64,000 nucleotides of DNA from Cryobacterium sp. GrIS_2_6 (GCF_035984545.1 NZ_JAXCHP010000001.1:2976001-3040000); one strand, 5' to 3'; counted from the first letter of the stretch, positions 18,880 through 27,396 are shown. Made by a program: numbers and translations. Notes: generated from the sequence alone by a model not told the origin.

Positions 18880-19029
18880 TTGCCGGACGAGAATCTCCCG
18901 GGACGCAAGGAGAAGTCCGATGTCCAGAACCGCCAAAAGTTTATGCGGGCCCGAGTGGTTCAGCGCACCAGTGCGGCCCCATACCGCTTAGCCTCAAGAC
19001 CGTTCAGTATTAGGGTGTCCGTGTTGCGT

Positions 19030-19395
19030 TGTGGGCACGGCGCGTAACCGTGAACCTGGTGTGACAACGATCGAGCAGATCGCGAGAGAATTCGGCGCTC
19101 ACGCGATGACGTTGCAGAAGTGGCTGCAGCGCCCCGCAGTGAGATGACGGAACCAAATCTGGCCAGATACGCACCGAGTCGGCCGGGCATGGGGAGGCGC
19201 AGAAGCGGATCCGGTTGCTGAAGGAAGTCGAAATCCTGCGGCGGGCGGCTGCGTATTTGTCGCAGGCGAACCCGCCGGGAAAAGGTTCTACCCTCTCGTG
19301 GCTGAGCTCGCCGTTGACGGGATTTCCATCACGGTGACGTGTCGGGTCCTTAAGCTCTCTAGTCAGCCCCACTACCGATGGCTAGCAGCTCCGGT
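19030..19395 (+). pseudogene. degenerate IS3-family transposase fragments
   Basis: Three pieces of an IS3 orfAB in broken frames: TIEQIAREFGAHAMTLQKWL (OrfA helix-turn-helix, about 19060-19125), RIRLLKEVEILRRAAAYLSQ (OrfA coiled coil, about 19205-19265) and FYPLVAELAVDGISITVTC (start of OrfB, from about 19288). The last two resemble the intact IS3 copy at 61031-62175. No function expected. Confidence 0.7.
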
Positions 19396-19396
19396 T

Positions 19397-19575
19397 GTGT
19401 TTGTTGGGAGTTGTGGGTTTGGCTGATCCGCCCCGGCCTGACGCGGCCGCGCTGATAGCCCAGTTGACCCGACTCGGCGTGCGCATGCGCATAGCTACCG
19501 GCGATGTTGTGAAAACCGCGCGGGCCATCGGCGCGCAGGTCGGTCTTGGCACGCACGTGTGCCAGGCAGCGGCCC
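19397..19575 (+). pseudogene. fragment of a P-type ATPase (P-domain)
   Basis: The frame encodes GVVGLADPPRPDAAALIAQL, then RLGVRMRIATGDVVKTARAI, the hinge and TGD region of cation P-type ATPases. About 55 residues survive, with neither the phosphorylation site nor membrane helices, and the frame runs straight into an IS3 scrap. It shows that a metal or proton ATPase was once broken here. Confidence 0.65.
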
Positions 19576-19611
19576 GTGGTTGCAAAAGACCCGGAGGGCT
19601 GCGACCTCGGC

Positions 19612-19665
19612 ACGAGTTCACCGCCGATGCCGATAACCGGCTCTGGCTCACCGACATCACACCGC
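19612..19665 (+). pseudogene. IS3 OrfB scrap fused between other fragments
   Basis: FTADADNRLWLTDIT corresponds to the first catalytic Asp region of IS3 OrfB (compare the intact copy at 61312, KFTATRPNQLWLTDIT). It is in frame with the P-type ATPase fragment and the start of the fliW remnant, making a chance fusion. Confidence 0.6.
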
Positions 19666-19670
19666 GTCCA

Positions 19671-20046
19671 GTGAGCGCCACTCTGACATTCGTCTCCCAC
19701 CGCCCGGGCTCGACTCGCTGACCGAGTTCGACCTCACGGAGATCGCCGGCGCGGACGGCCTGTCCACGCTGCCGTCCGCGGACGACCGGCACATCCGGCG
19801 TTCGTGCTCGACGCCGTGATCTACCTGCCGGACTAATCCCCCGTCGTCACCGACGACCGCGCCCTCGATCTCGCCGGTCCCGACCAGGCACTCGTTCTCG
19901 TCGTGACCAACCCGCGCGAGGGCGGCACGACCGTGAACCTCATGGCGCCGATCGTCGTGAACGCTGCGACGGGGCGATGCGCGCAGATCATCCTCGAAGG
20001 CCAGGGCTGATCTCTTCGCGCCAAACTCGGCGCCCACCCGGAGTCC
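19671..20046 (+). pseudogene. fliW: decayed fliW (flagellar assembly factor)
   Basis: From GTG 19671 the translation across frames is SATLTFVSHRPG, LDSLTEFDLTEIAGADGL, VLDAVIYLPD, then SPVVTDDRALDLAGPDQALV and NLMAPIVVNAATGRCAQIIL, matching FliW, the CsrA antagonist that controls flagellin translation. Damage: a frameshift near 19706, another near 19797, a TAA in place of the Tyr codon after YLPD and a TGA where the Trp codon follows EGQ. At least four lesions mean no product. No other flagellar gene is in the window. Confidence 0.75.
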
Positions 20047-20208
20047 TGACCGCGCCTTCCGCAGCACTCCTTCCTGAACGTAGTCTCAGGTTCTTTCCCC
20101 ACGGAACGATGAGCAGATTTTCCCGAACGGGAATAACGTGAGTTTCATCGGGACACAGTCGCTCGGATCCACCCGTGGCTGGCCGATATCCCGAGCAATG
20201 GAGCCGCA

Positions 20209-20376
20209 ATGAATCCGCTCATCAGTTACTTTGCGACTCAGGACAGTCCAGGCATCTATGTCGGCTGGGGGGCATTCCAGATCCAACTCGGCAATCTCAT
20301 CGTGATCATCGTGATCATCCTGCTGTTTCTGCTGGCCCTCGTTCTCCCGTTCCCGAGTGGGAAGAAACGCCCATGA
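20209..20376 (+). CDS. small single-span membrane protein of cytochrome b cluster (55 aa)
   Basis: ATG 20209 follows GGAG at 6 bases. The product has a short exposed N-terminus containing IYVGWGAFQIQLGN, one hydrophobic helix (LIVIIVIILLFLLALVLPF) and a basic tail GKKRP. Its stop overlaps the start of the cytochrome b gene by ATGA, so the genes are translationally coupled. Probably a small subunit of the same complex, by position and coupling; no homologue recognised. Confidence 0.7.
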   Translation: MNPLISYFATQDSPGIYVGWGAFQIQLGNLIVIIVIILLFLLALVLPFPSGKKRP

Positions 20377-21119
20377 GCATCCGCGAGGAGCAGAAGAGTG
20401 AACCCGCCGAGGAGTACTACACCTGGACAGGTAAAGCCCGAGGCTGGTTGCTCAAGCACCTGCCCGCCGACAAACTGCTGCCACAGGACCAGCCCAGCTA
20501 CGTCGCATCCTGGATCTACGTTTTCGGCATGGGCGCCATCGTCTCGCTCGTGTTCATCGTCGTTTCCGGCGTCGTGCTCAGCCTGAACGGGCCGGCCTGG
20601 TACCACGTCTCCGACTTCGGCCACTTCGTGAACAGCGTGCACCTCTGGAGCGTCGAGGTCTTCTTCATCACCATGGTCGTGCACCTCTGGGGCAAGTACT
20701 GGATGGCCGCCTGGCGAGGCGGGCGAACGCTCACCTGGCTGACCGGGATGGCCGCCTTCCTCGTCTCGATCGTCGCGGCATTCACCGGGTACCTGCTCCA
20801 GACCAACTTCGACTCGCAGTGGATCGCCTTCGAAGGCAAGGACGCACTCAACGCCTCCGGCATCGGAGCCTGGTTCAACGTGGCCAACCTCGGCCAGATC
20901 TTCGGCTTCCACATCGTGCTGCTGCCCCTCGCGGTCGGAGCCGTCGTCGCGCTGCACGTGATCCTGGTGCGGATGCACGGGGTCGTCCCCCCGATCGACG
21001 CGGCTGAGAGCGACGCCCAGCTGAGTGGCGAAGTGCTGCTCGGCGACGGTACAGCGCTCGGCCACAGTCCAGCGGCCCGACCGGACGCGAACCCGGAACA
21101 GGCGGAGGCGACGCAATGA
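20373..21119 (+). CDS. cytochrome b N-terminal domain protein (b6-like)
   Basis: 248 residues with four membrane helices, about residues 45-71 (A), 88-111 (B), 119-143 (C) and 176-201 (D). His90 and His104 in helix B and His180 and His195 in helix D are the expected ligands for two b hemes. The 14- and 15-residue spacings match the cytochrome b6 / split-b type rather than the 14/14 of mitochondrial cytochrome b. No Rieske protein or cytochrome c1 is encoded nearby. Upstream in-frame codons to 20175 are ignored because ATG 20373 overlaps the preceding small gene. It ends with a 45-residue hydrophilic tail and overlaps the next gene by ATGA. Electron donors and acceptors are unknown. Confidence 0.85.
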   Translation: MSIREEQKSEPAEEYYTWTGKARGWLLKHLPADKLLPQDQPSYVASWIYVFGMGAIVSLVFIVVSGVVLSLNGPAWYHVSDFGHFVNSVHLWSVEVFFITMVVHLWGKYWMAAWRGGRTLTWLTGMAAFLVSIVAAFTGYLLQTNFDSQWIAFEGKDALNASGIGAWFNVANLGQIFGFHIVLLPLAVGAVVALHVILVRMHGVVPPIDAAESDAQLSGEVLLGDGTALGHSPAARPDANPEQAEATQ

Positions 21120-22081
21120 GCACCGCAACGACGTCCCGCTCCAATCGCGACGCCCTCGCCCGACGCCCCTGGCGCGGAAGGGTGCGCGAATACGACCTCT
21201 TCAAGGAACTCACCGTTGCCCTCGTCGTCGTCGGACTCCTGATCGTGGGTCTCTCGGCGATCGCCGGCTCGCCGGACGAACCGAGCGTCACCCTCAAGTC
21301 CTGGGCGCAGGCCGAACCGGCGGACTTCGTCGCGACGGCGACCGCCGAGCTCGGCGGAACGAGTGATTCCGCCGGTTACGGGCCCCCCTACAACAACACT
21401 CCCGACGCGACCCAAACCATCGGGGCCTTCGACCTGCAGAGCTTCTCCGGAGTGCGACTGCCGATCGACACGGCGCAGGACCTCGTGATCACCCCGCTGA
21501 CGACCCTCAACGTACCCCCGAGCGCCGCCCTCGACGCGTGGAACACCGCGATCGACACCCAGAAGACCGACTGGACCGCCGCATACACGGATGCCCTCAC
21601 GAACACCCCCGACGGCGACCCGGCCCAGGTCGCCACCGGCGACTATGGCCCCGTTCCCGAACTCACGGGTGCCCTGCTCACGATGGCGAGCCAGGGCGCG
21701 CTCGACGGCGTCCTGAACGCGCAGCAATCGTTCTACAACGCCGACTACACCCGGACCATCCTGTTCCTCGGCGACGGCGCATACTTCGGTGACCTCGCGA
21801 CCGCCCAGCACCTCACGGGCGACCAGTGGGGCATGATGAACGAAACGGGGAACACACCCGGACAATCCTGGCTGTGGCTCTTCTCCTTCTGGTATCAGGT
21901 CGAGCCATTCGCCTCCGCCCCGAACGCCGACCTGCTCGTCGTTCTCCTGATGCTCCTGCTGAGCGTGCTACTGACGCTCGTTCCCTTCATCCCCGGCCTG
22001 CGGGACATCCCACGGTGGATCCCGGTCCACCGGCTGATCTGGCGGGACTACTACAAGAAGCGCGCGACGGGCCGGGGCTGA
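21116..22081 (+). CDS. membrane-anchored extracytoplasmic partner of cytochrome b
   Basis: 321 residues: basic cytoplasmic start, helix about 32-50 (VALVVVGLLIVGLSAIAG), an exported domain of about 220 residues rich in Thr, Asp and Ala, and a C-terminal helix (LLVVLLMLLLSVLLTLVPFI) followed by PGLRDIPRWIPVHRLIWRDYY. The last part looks like the end of cytochrome b subunits, but no PEWY quinol motif and no CxxCH heme motif is present. The first gene overlap (ATGA) shows it belongs to the operon. It may replace subunit IV in a two- or three-protein complex; this is inferred from context. Confidence 0.6.
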   Translation: MSTATTSRSNRDALARRPWRGRVREYDLFKELTVALVVVGLLIVGLSAIAGSPDEPSVTLKSWAQAEPADFVATATAELGGTSDSAGYGPPYNNTPDATQTIGAFDLQSFSGVRLPIDTAQDLVITPLTTLNVPPSAALDAWNTAIDTQKTDWTAAYTDALTNTPDGDPAQVATGDYGPVPELTGALLTMASQGALDGVLNAQQSFYNADYTRTILFLGDGAYFGDLATAQHLTGDQWGMMNETGNTPGQSWLWLFSFWYQVEPFASAPNADLLVVLLMLLLSVLLTLVPFIPGLRDIPRWIPVHRLIWRDYYKKRATGRG

Positions 22082-22219
22082 CCAGGGATTCTTAGGCGTG
22101 TCGGTCCTGCCGTCGAGGTGCAAAGTCCGTCGGGGATTGCGCTCGCATCGGGTCCGTAGTACCGGCGGCATCCGCCTACCGTTCACGAGCTCGAAGCTGG
22201 GCTCGTGCACTGCACGCCT

Positions 22220-22360
22220 GAAAGGTCCTTTCCCATGCCCGCTACAACCGCAGCCTGCCGGAACTCCGCGAGTACCGCTCGCTCGTTGCCGAACCAGACG
22301 ACTTCGACGAGTTCTGGGAGGACACCCTCGCCGACGCCCGCCGGTTTCCCGATGAGCCGC
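22220..22360 (+). pseudogene. N-terminal fragment of an acetylxylan esterase/deacetylase
   Basis: Reading through a one-base shift after ATG 22234 gives RYNRSLPELREYRSLVAEPD then DFDEFWEDTLADARRFPDEP, the typical start of AXE1/cephalosporin-C deacetylase-type esterases. The frame stops abruptly at the junction with the IS256 remnant at 22361, so the rest of the gene was lost. Confidence 0.6.
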
Positions 22361-22737
22361 GCCGAGGGCCTTGACCAGGTCGTCGACTTTCCGGGTCGAG
22401 ACGCCGTGGAGGCAAGCCTCCATAACGACGACGAACAGGGCCTGTCCATCCGGCGGCGGCGCTCGAGGAGCGCGGGGAAGAATGAACCCTGGCGCCGCTT
22501 GGGGATCTTCAGGTGCAGGTCTCGGGCCGTGGTCGTCAACAGACGCGGGCGGGTACCGTTGCGTTGGGTGGTGCGGTCCTCGGAACGTCGGAAACGGCCG
22601 GCACCGATGAGGGCGGTGGCCTCCGCATTGATGAGTTCTTGGTAAAGCGTTTCGGTCGCGACGCGGATTCGGTCGGTGACGTCGGTGAGTTTGAGTTCTC
22701 CCAACAGGTCGAGCAGGGCAGACTGGTCTAGAGCCAT
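22361..22737 (-). pseudogene. truncated IS256-family transposase (N-terminus only)
   Basis: Starts MALDQSALLDLLGELKLTDV, nearly the same as the intact transposase at 56026. It covers about 125 residues, with a frameshift after ERRRRMD (the shifted frame continues to VDDLVKALGA), then ends at the esterase fragment. The DDE catalytic core is absent. A relic of a copy related to the intact element. Confidence 0.8.
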
Positions 22738-23005
22738 CTCTAATGGTTAGTAGCTGGCCTGGGGCTGGCTGGCAAGCTGGTATCGGCCTTTCCCAACGTG
22801 ACTCAAGAGCCATCTGTCCCGCGCAAGCGGTGGCTTTCACACGACCTGTCCGCTGGGCTAGGTCGGTGCCGGCCTGACCCGTTTCGATGGCTTCATAGAA
22901 GGTCGTCCACCCACGCTCCGGCGGGGGTGTGACTCATTAGAGATCTGCCTCGCGACGATTCTCCCAGGCCCGGATAACGAACCATTTACCGGAAGAAGAC
23001 ACTTC

Positions 23006-23095
23006 GTGAGCACCGTAGCTGACACATACAAATACGTCATCGGCGTGGATACCCACGCCAAAACGCACACCTATGGCTATGTCAACCCAAGTCGA
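23006..23095 (+). pseudogene. 5' fragment of an IS110 transposase interrupted by IS21
   Basis: GTG 23006 begins VSTVADTYKYVIGVDTHAKT, the N-terminus of IS110-type transposases with the first acidic residue of the RuvC-like DEDD site (GVDTH). The frame is broken by the IS21 inverted repeat at about 23092. The rest of the gene resumes at 26407. Confidence 0.8.
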
Positions 23096-23176
23096 ACCCA
23101 CCAGGGCAATCTAAGCCGGACCCACTTCGGGCGAAGCGGGGTGTCACGGGCAACCTAACCGGGACCCACCTCCACC
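23096..23176 (+). repeat. left terminal inverted repeat of the IS21 element (81 bp)
   Basis: Identical to the reverse complement of 26309-26389 except for one base (A versus G within GTGTCaCGGG). It contains three copies of a GGACCCACY or related motif, the multiple transposase-binding sites expected in IS21 ends. Confidence 0.9.
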
Positions 23177-23178
23177 TG

Positions 23179-23206
23179 TTGCGGTCATCCTCTGGGAGAA
23201 TAGTGT
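23179..23206 (+). promoter_or_regulatory. probable promoter of the DUF1232 passenger gene
   Basis: TTGCGG (23179-23184) and TAGTGT (23201-23206) are spaced 16 bases apart, just inside the left inverted repeat and about 55 bases before the GTG start. The passenger gene thus appears to carry its own promoter. Confidence 0.4.
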
Positions 23207-23260
23207 CATGAGGATTTCCACCAATCCGAACGCCGGCGCAGTCCCTGAGGATTCGTAGTC

Positions 23261-23680
23261 GTGTCGGAGTGGTGGCAGGTTGTTGTCGGCGTCGTCGTCG
23301 GGCTGGTCCTGTTCTGGCTGGTGCTTGTCCTTGTGCTGTGGTTCGAGCAACGCAAACACTCGGGTCGTGCGTCGCTGCTGGATCTTCTTCGTCTCGCCCC
23401 GGACGTCGTGCGCCTGCTGAAGCGTCTCGCTTCAGACAGGTCCGTGCCGATCGGGGTCCGGATCTGGTTGGGCGTGCTGTTGGTGTATCTGATCTCGCCT
23501 ATCGACCTCATCCCGGATTTCATCCCGGTGTTGGGATATGCCGACGACGCGTTGGTCGTAGCGATCGCTCTTCGCTTCGCGACCAGGCGCGCGGGCAGCG
23601 ATTCCATCACGAAGCACTGGCCGGGGACCCCGGCTGGTCTGGCTGCTGTTCTGCGTCTGGCCGGGTTGCCCTCGTCCTGA
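23261..23680 (+). CDS. DUF1232 (YkvA-like) membrane protein, IS passenger
   Basis: 139 residues. An N-terminal helix (VVVGVVVGLVLFWLVLVLVLWF), a short amphipathic region, then the DUF1232 core: VPIGVRIWLGVLLVYLISPI followed by DLIPDFIPVLGYADDALVVA. The role of this domain is unknown; it is found in many bacterial membrane proteins. GTG 23261 with GAGGA 10 bases upstream. It lies between the IS21 left end and istB, in convergent orientation, and is not a transposition gene, so it is cargo. Length and motif are intact, so it is likely expressed. Confidence 0.85.
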   Translation: MSEWWQVVVGVVVGLVLFWLVLVLVLWFEQRKHSGRASLLDLLRLAPDVVRLLKRLASDRSVPIGVRIWLGVLLVYLISPIDLIPDFIPVLGYADDALVVAIALRFATRRAGSDSITKHWPGTPAGLAAVLRLAGLPSS

Positions 23681-23776
23681 CTTCAGGTGGAACACCGCCC
23701 GGTCGGGCTCGTTCTGGTCAGCCCTCTCCGGTGAGCAGCCGTCGAACACGACGACTGCTTCTGTTGGCCAACGCCT

Positions 23777-24595
23777 TCAGACGGGCATCTGCTCTTGCTG
23801 TCTTTGCATGTGGGCGAGGCGGTAGGAGTCGGTGCCAGTTTCGATGATCGTCCCGCCGAAGGTGAGGCGGTCCACGATCGCCGCGCAAAGGCGGGGGTCG
23901 GTGAAGGTCTTCGTCCAGCCGGAGAATGACTCGTTCGACGCGATCGCGATCGAGTTGTTCTCTTCCCTTTCGGTGAGGACTTGGAAGAGCAGCTCGGCGC
24001 CTCGCCGGTCGAGTTCCATGTAGCCGAGTTCGTCGATCATGAGGAGGTCGACGCGGCCATAGCGGGCGATGGTGCGGGCGAGGTTCTTCTCGTCTGCGGC
24101 CTCGACCAGTTCGTTCACGAGCCGGGTCGCGAGGGTGTATTTCACTCGGAACCCTTTCTCTGCCGCCGCGGTTCCGAGGCCGATCAGCAGGTGTGATTTT
24201 CCGGTCCCGGAGTCCCCGATTAGGCAAAGAGGTTGGCCTTTCCGCACCCATTCTCCGGTGGCGAGGGTGTTGATCGTCGCGGGGTTGATGTTCGGGTTGG
24301 CGTCGAAATCGAAGTCGCCCAACCACTTGTCTCTGGGGAACCCGGCGGCCTTCACGCGGCGGACAGAGGAGCGTCGGTCGCGGTCATCACATTCGGCCAG
24401 CAGCAGTTCCGCGAGGAACCCTTGATAGGAGAGCTGTTCTTTCTCGGCTGCGGTCGTGGCCTCGTCGACGACGGCGCGAATCGTCGGCAGTCGAAGCTTT
24501 CGGCAGGCGCCGTCGATGGCAGCGTTCGCGGCTTCTTCAGTCAACCCTCGGCGGCGTCGGAGGGTGGTAGTGATGCTGGTGGTAGCCGAGGTCAT
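23777..24595 (-). CDS. istB: IS21 helper ATPase IstB
   Basis: 272-residue AAA+ protein with Walker A GDSGTGKSH (about residues 127-135) and Walker B LLMIDELGY. It remodels target DNA for IstA. The start ATG overlaps the istA stop by four bases. Sequence differs clearly from the other two IstB proteins in the window, so the three IS21 elements are separate lineages. Confidence 0.93.
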   Translation of the reverse strand: MTSATTSITTTLRRRRGLTEEAANAAIDGACRKLRLPTIRAVVDEATTAAEKEQLSYQGFLAELLLAECDDRDRRSSVRRVKAAGFPRDKWLGDFDFDANPNINPATINTLATGEWVRKGQPLCLIGDSGTGKSHLLIGLGTAAAEKGFRVKYTLATRLVNELVEAADEKNLARTIARYGRVDLLMIDELGYMELDRRGAELLFQVLTEREENNSIAIASNESFSGWTKTFTDPRLCAAIVDRLTFGGTIIETGTDSYRLAHMQRQQEQMPV

Positions 24596-26265
24596 GAGCC
24601 TGTTCCTTTCTGTCCAGCCGGGACGGCTGTGGGTGGGGTCGTGCGATCGGGTAAGCGCAGCAACTGGTCGTAGGCGAAAACGCTCGGCAACGGCCTGGTG
24701 TCAGCGGGAAGGCCAGCGATCACCGCGGCCGGGTCCGCGAGGCGGCGCTGGGTCAGACTGACGACCCGCCGCTCAGGGCCTCGAACTTCCTCGACCGGAG
24801 GACGACCTGTTCCAGCCAAGGCTTCGTGGCGACGGGCCTCGACCGCGACAACGTCCGCAGTGACAGCCCCGACCGTGAGCGCGGCCATGATCCCGCCGAC
24901 GACGTCGTTCGTTGCCATTGTCCGGTGCAGCAGGAGAACATCGATCAGGGCCTTGGTGCCTCCCGCGTCACCGTCTGTTTTCCGGGCGGCAGCCCAGAAT
25001 GCTTCATGCGCCGAGGTGAATGCGCCCGACGCCCGGGCGTGAGCCAGCGCTGTCGACCCGGGAAGGGCGCCGGGCTTGCGCTGGAGAACTTCGAGATAGT
25101 GGTCAAGGTTCACGCTCTGACCATGCAGAGCCACCACCCGCGGGTGCCGTGCGATCTCCGTGCGGCCGTCGAAGACGATCACCTCCGATGCCCGCAGCGC
25201 GACACGGACGGGCCGTCCGATGAACCGGGCCGGCACCGAGTAACTCGCCATCCGCACCCGGATCAGGCTCGACCGGTTCACCCGCGGAGTCAACGACAAA
25301 CCAGGCTCGAACCGATCCGCGGTCACCGGAGCGAGCAGCGGTCGTTCGAGAGCGAAGTCCTGAGCGACAGTGCGGATTCGGTCGCTGATGCGCCGGTTCT
25401 CGTCGTCGAGATCCCAGCCACGGATCCGCTCATTCAACTGTTCAAGACAATCCACGACCGGCATCGGGGACAGGTGTGTGCGCCGGAACCGGCCGACTTC
25501 ACCTTCGACGCCTCCTTTCTCATGGGCGCCTTCGATTCCGGGGTGGCAATAGAACGCGTCGAAACCGTAGTGCGACCGAAACAGCACCCAGCGGTCGTTC
25601 TCGGTGCGCTGCCGGCCCGTGCCGTAAATGACTTTCACGACCGCGTCCGTCAAGTTGTCGTAACGAATGTGCCGGGTCGGGATCCCGCCGATGTCCTCGA
25701 ACGCATCAATGTGCCCCTCGAGGAACGCCTCCTGCGCCTGCGTTGGATAGACCCGGTGAATCGCTTTCCCCGAGTGGGATAGGCGGAAGGTGAACATGTG
25801 GCACTTCGTCTTCACTCCGGCCAAGATCACCCAGACCTCCCCGAAATCAACCTCCGCCTCGGCCCCTGGCGCGTGCTCCTGCGGGACGAACACCTCCTGC
25901 AGCCGGCCCGCGGCCGCATCGATCTCAGGGCGGCGCCGGCGGACATAGTTCCGGACCGTCGAATACGACAGATCCGTCGCACCATGCTCGTCCGCGAGGC
26001 GGGCGAAGACACGCCGTGCCGTGTGCTTCTGCTTCCTCGGTGCCTCCGTGTCCAGGCGGAGCATCTCGTCGATCACTCTCTTGAACGCGTCCAGCCGCGG
26101 TGCGGACCGGACCCGCGGTTTCCGTGGCAGCGGCTCCGCCTGCAGCAGGGCTTGCCGCACCGTTGGCCGCCCGACGCCATAACGTCGGGCCAACTCCCGG
26201 ATCGAGACGCCCTCCACCCGTGCGTCACGCCGGATCTGCGCGAAAATTTCCACCCGAGACTCCAT
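24592..26265 (-). CDS. istA: IS21 transposase IstA
   Basis: 557 residues, long for the family. An N-terminal helix-turn-helix (SIRELARRYGVGRPTVRQAL), then the DDE core: Asp in AEVDFGEVWVI, Asp in HIRYDNLTDAV, Glu in EKGGVEGEVGRF. ATG 26265 is chosen over 26307 because GGAGG lies 6 bases upstream. The frame is intact; it is transcribed from the right inverted repeat inward. Confidence 0.92.
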   Translation of the reverse strand: MESRVEIFAQIRRDARVEGVSIRELARRYGVGRPTVRQALLQAEPLPRKPRVRSAPRLDAFKRVIDEMLRLDTEAPRKQKHTARRVFARLADEHGATDLSYSTVRNYVRRRRPEIDAAAGRLQEVFVPQEHAPGAEAEVDFGEVWVILAGVKTKCHMFTFRLSHSGKAIHRVYPTQAQEAFLEGHIDAFEDIGGIPTRHIRYDNLTDAVVKVIYGTGRQRTENDRWVLFRSHYGFDAFYCHPGIEGAHEKGGVEGEVGRFRRTHLSPMPVVDCLEQLNERIRGWDLDDENRRISDRIRTVAQDFALERPLLAPVTADRFEPGLSLTPRVNRSSLIRVRMASYSVPARFIGRPVRVALRASEVIVFDGRTEIARHPRVVALHGQSVNLDHYLEVLQRKPGALPGSTALAHARASGAFTSAHEAFWAAARKTDGDAGGTKALIDVLLLHRTMATNDVVGGIMAALTVGAVTADVVAVEARRHEALAGTGRPPVEEVRGPERRVVSLTQRRLADPAAVIAGLPADTRPLPSVFAYDQLLRLPDRTTPPTAVPAGQKGTGS

Positions 26266-26308
26266 CCGAACCTCCACCCTGAGCAACCAGAAAACACGTT
26301 GCAACAAC

Positions 26309-26389
26309 GGTGGAGGTGGGTCCCGGTTAGGTTGCCCGCGACACCCCGCTTCGCCCGAAGTGGGTCCGGCTTAGATTGCCCTGGTGGGT
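26309..26389 (-). repeat. right terminal inverted repeat of the IS21 element (81 bp)
   Basis: Reverse complement of 23096-23176 with a single mismatch. It lies 44 bases upstream of the istA start and so probably contains the istA promoter. Confidence 0.9.
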
Positions 26390-26406
26390 CCCAGTAACGC
26401 TGCCAT

Positions 26407-27396
26407 AGTCACACCTACGCAGTCGTTACTGCCGCTACTGGCGCAGTCATTGACACCGCTTCATTTCCCACCACCGACGCTGGCACCGCCCGCGCGATCG
26501 CATGGATTGAGCGACGCTCGGATGGGCAGCAGCTTGCCGCTGTCGAGGGCACCGGCTCCTACGGAGCCACCGTGACTCGCGCTCTCACCACCGCGGGGAT
26601 CCGCGTCTGCGAGGTCAAACCACCCAAACGGCAGGCCCGGGATGGTCACGGCAAAACCGACCAAATCGATGCCGTGGCTGCCGCCCGCACCGCGCTTGGC
26701 ACCGATGCGACCGCGCTGATTCTGCCGCGCGCCGACGGGCTTCGCAGCGCCCTTCGAGTTCTGCTCGTCGCGAGACACAGTATCGATTCCCAACGCACCA
26801 GCGACCGCAACGACCGCAACGCGCTCCTGCGGATAATCAACCTGGGCCTCGACGTCCGCGCACCCCTGACCAACACTCAAGTCGACATCATCGCCGCATG
26901 GCGCGATCGCTCCAGCGATGACACTGCCGCTGCCGTCGCCCGATCTGAAGCCCGCAGGCTCGCCTCCGCGATCCACCAGCGCACTCGCGAGTTGGAAACG
27001 AATCACGCGGCCCTGTCAAAGCACGTCGACGAACTCGCTCCAGGCATCCAGGACATCCCCGGTGTCGGACCGTTCACGGCCGCTATCATCCTGACCGCTT
27101 ATTCCCACCAAGGCAGAGTGCGCTCGGAAGCCGCCTTCGCGGCGTTGGCGGGCGTTAGCCCAATTCCGGCATCATCGGGAAATACGACCCGGCATCGCCT
27201 CAACCGCCACGGCGACCGTCAACTGAACCGAGCGCTCCACATCATTGCCCGCTGCCGCATGATCACCGACCCCACGACGAAAAGCTACGTTGACAGAAGA
27301 ACCGCCGAAGGCAAGACCCGGCGAGAGATCCACCGCTGCCTCAAACGATTCATCGCCCGCAGCATCTATCGCTCACTGGCGACCCTTACTGCTTGA
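26407..27396 (+). pseudogene. main part of IS110 transposase, separated from its start
   Basis: In frame from SHTYAVVTAATGAV to the stop at 27396. It has the remaining DEDD acidic residues (VEGTGSYGA, DGHGKTDQIDA) and the C-terminal transposase-20 domain with GIQDIPGVGPFTAAIILTAY and the serine region SPIPASSGNTTRHRLNRHG. Together with 23006-23095 it makes one full gene of about 350 codons. IS110 uses DEDD chemistry with a bridge RNA; the fused promoter is lost, so it is probably inactive. Confidence 0.85.

Larger units (their letters stand above)
23092..26393. mobile_element. IS21-family element with passenger gene, nested in IS110
   Basis: About 3.3 kb bounded by 81-bp inverted repeats. 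Gene order from the right end is istA, istB (minus strand), then a convergent DUF1232 gene near the left end. The flanks do not show an identical short duplication, and the two IS110 halves overlap by a diverged HTY segment (left THTYGYV, right SHTYAVV), so the junction has changed since insertion. Confidence 0.85.

Noticed and set aside
20516..21865. 449-codon minus-strand frame opposite the cytochrome b operon
   Set aside because: The plus-strand genes have heme ligands, membrane helices and coupled starts; the antisense frame has none.
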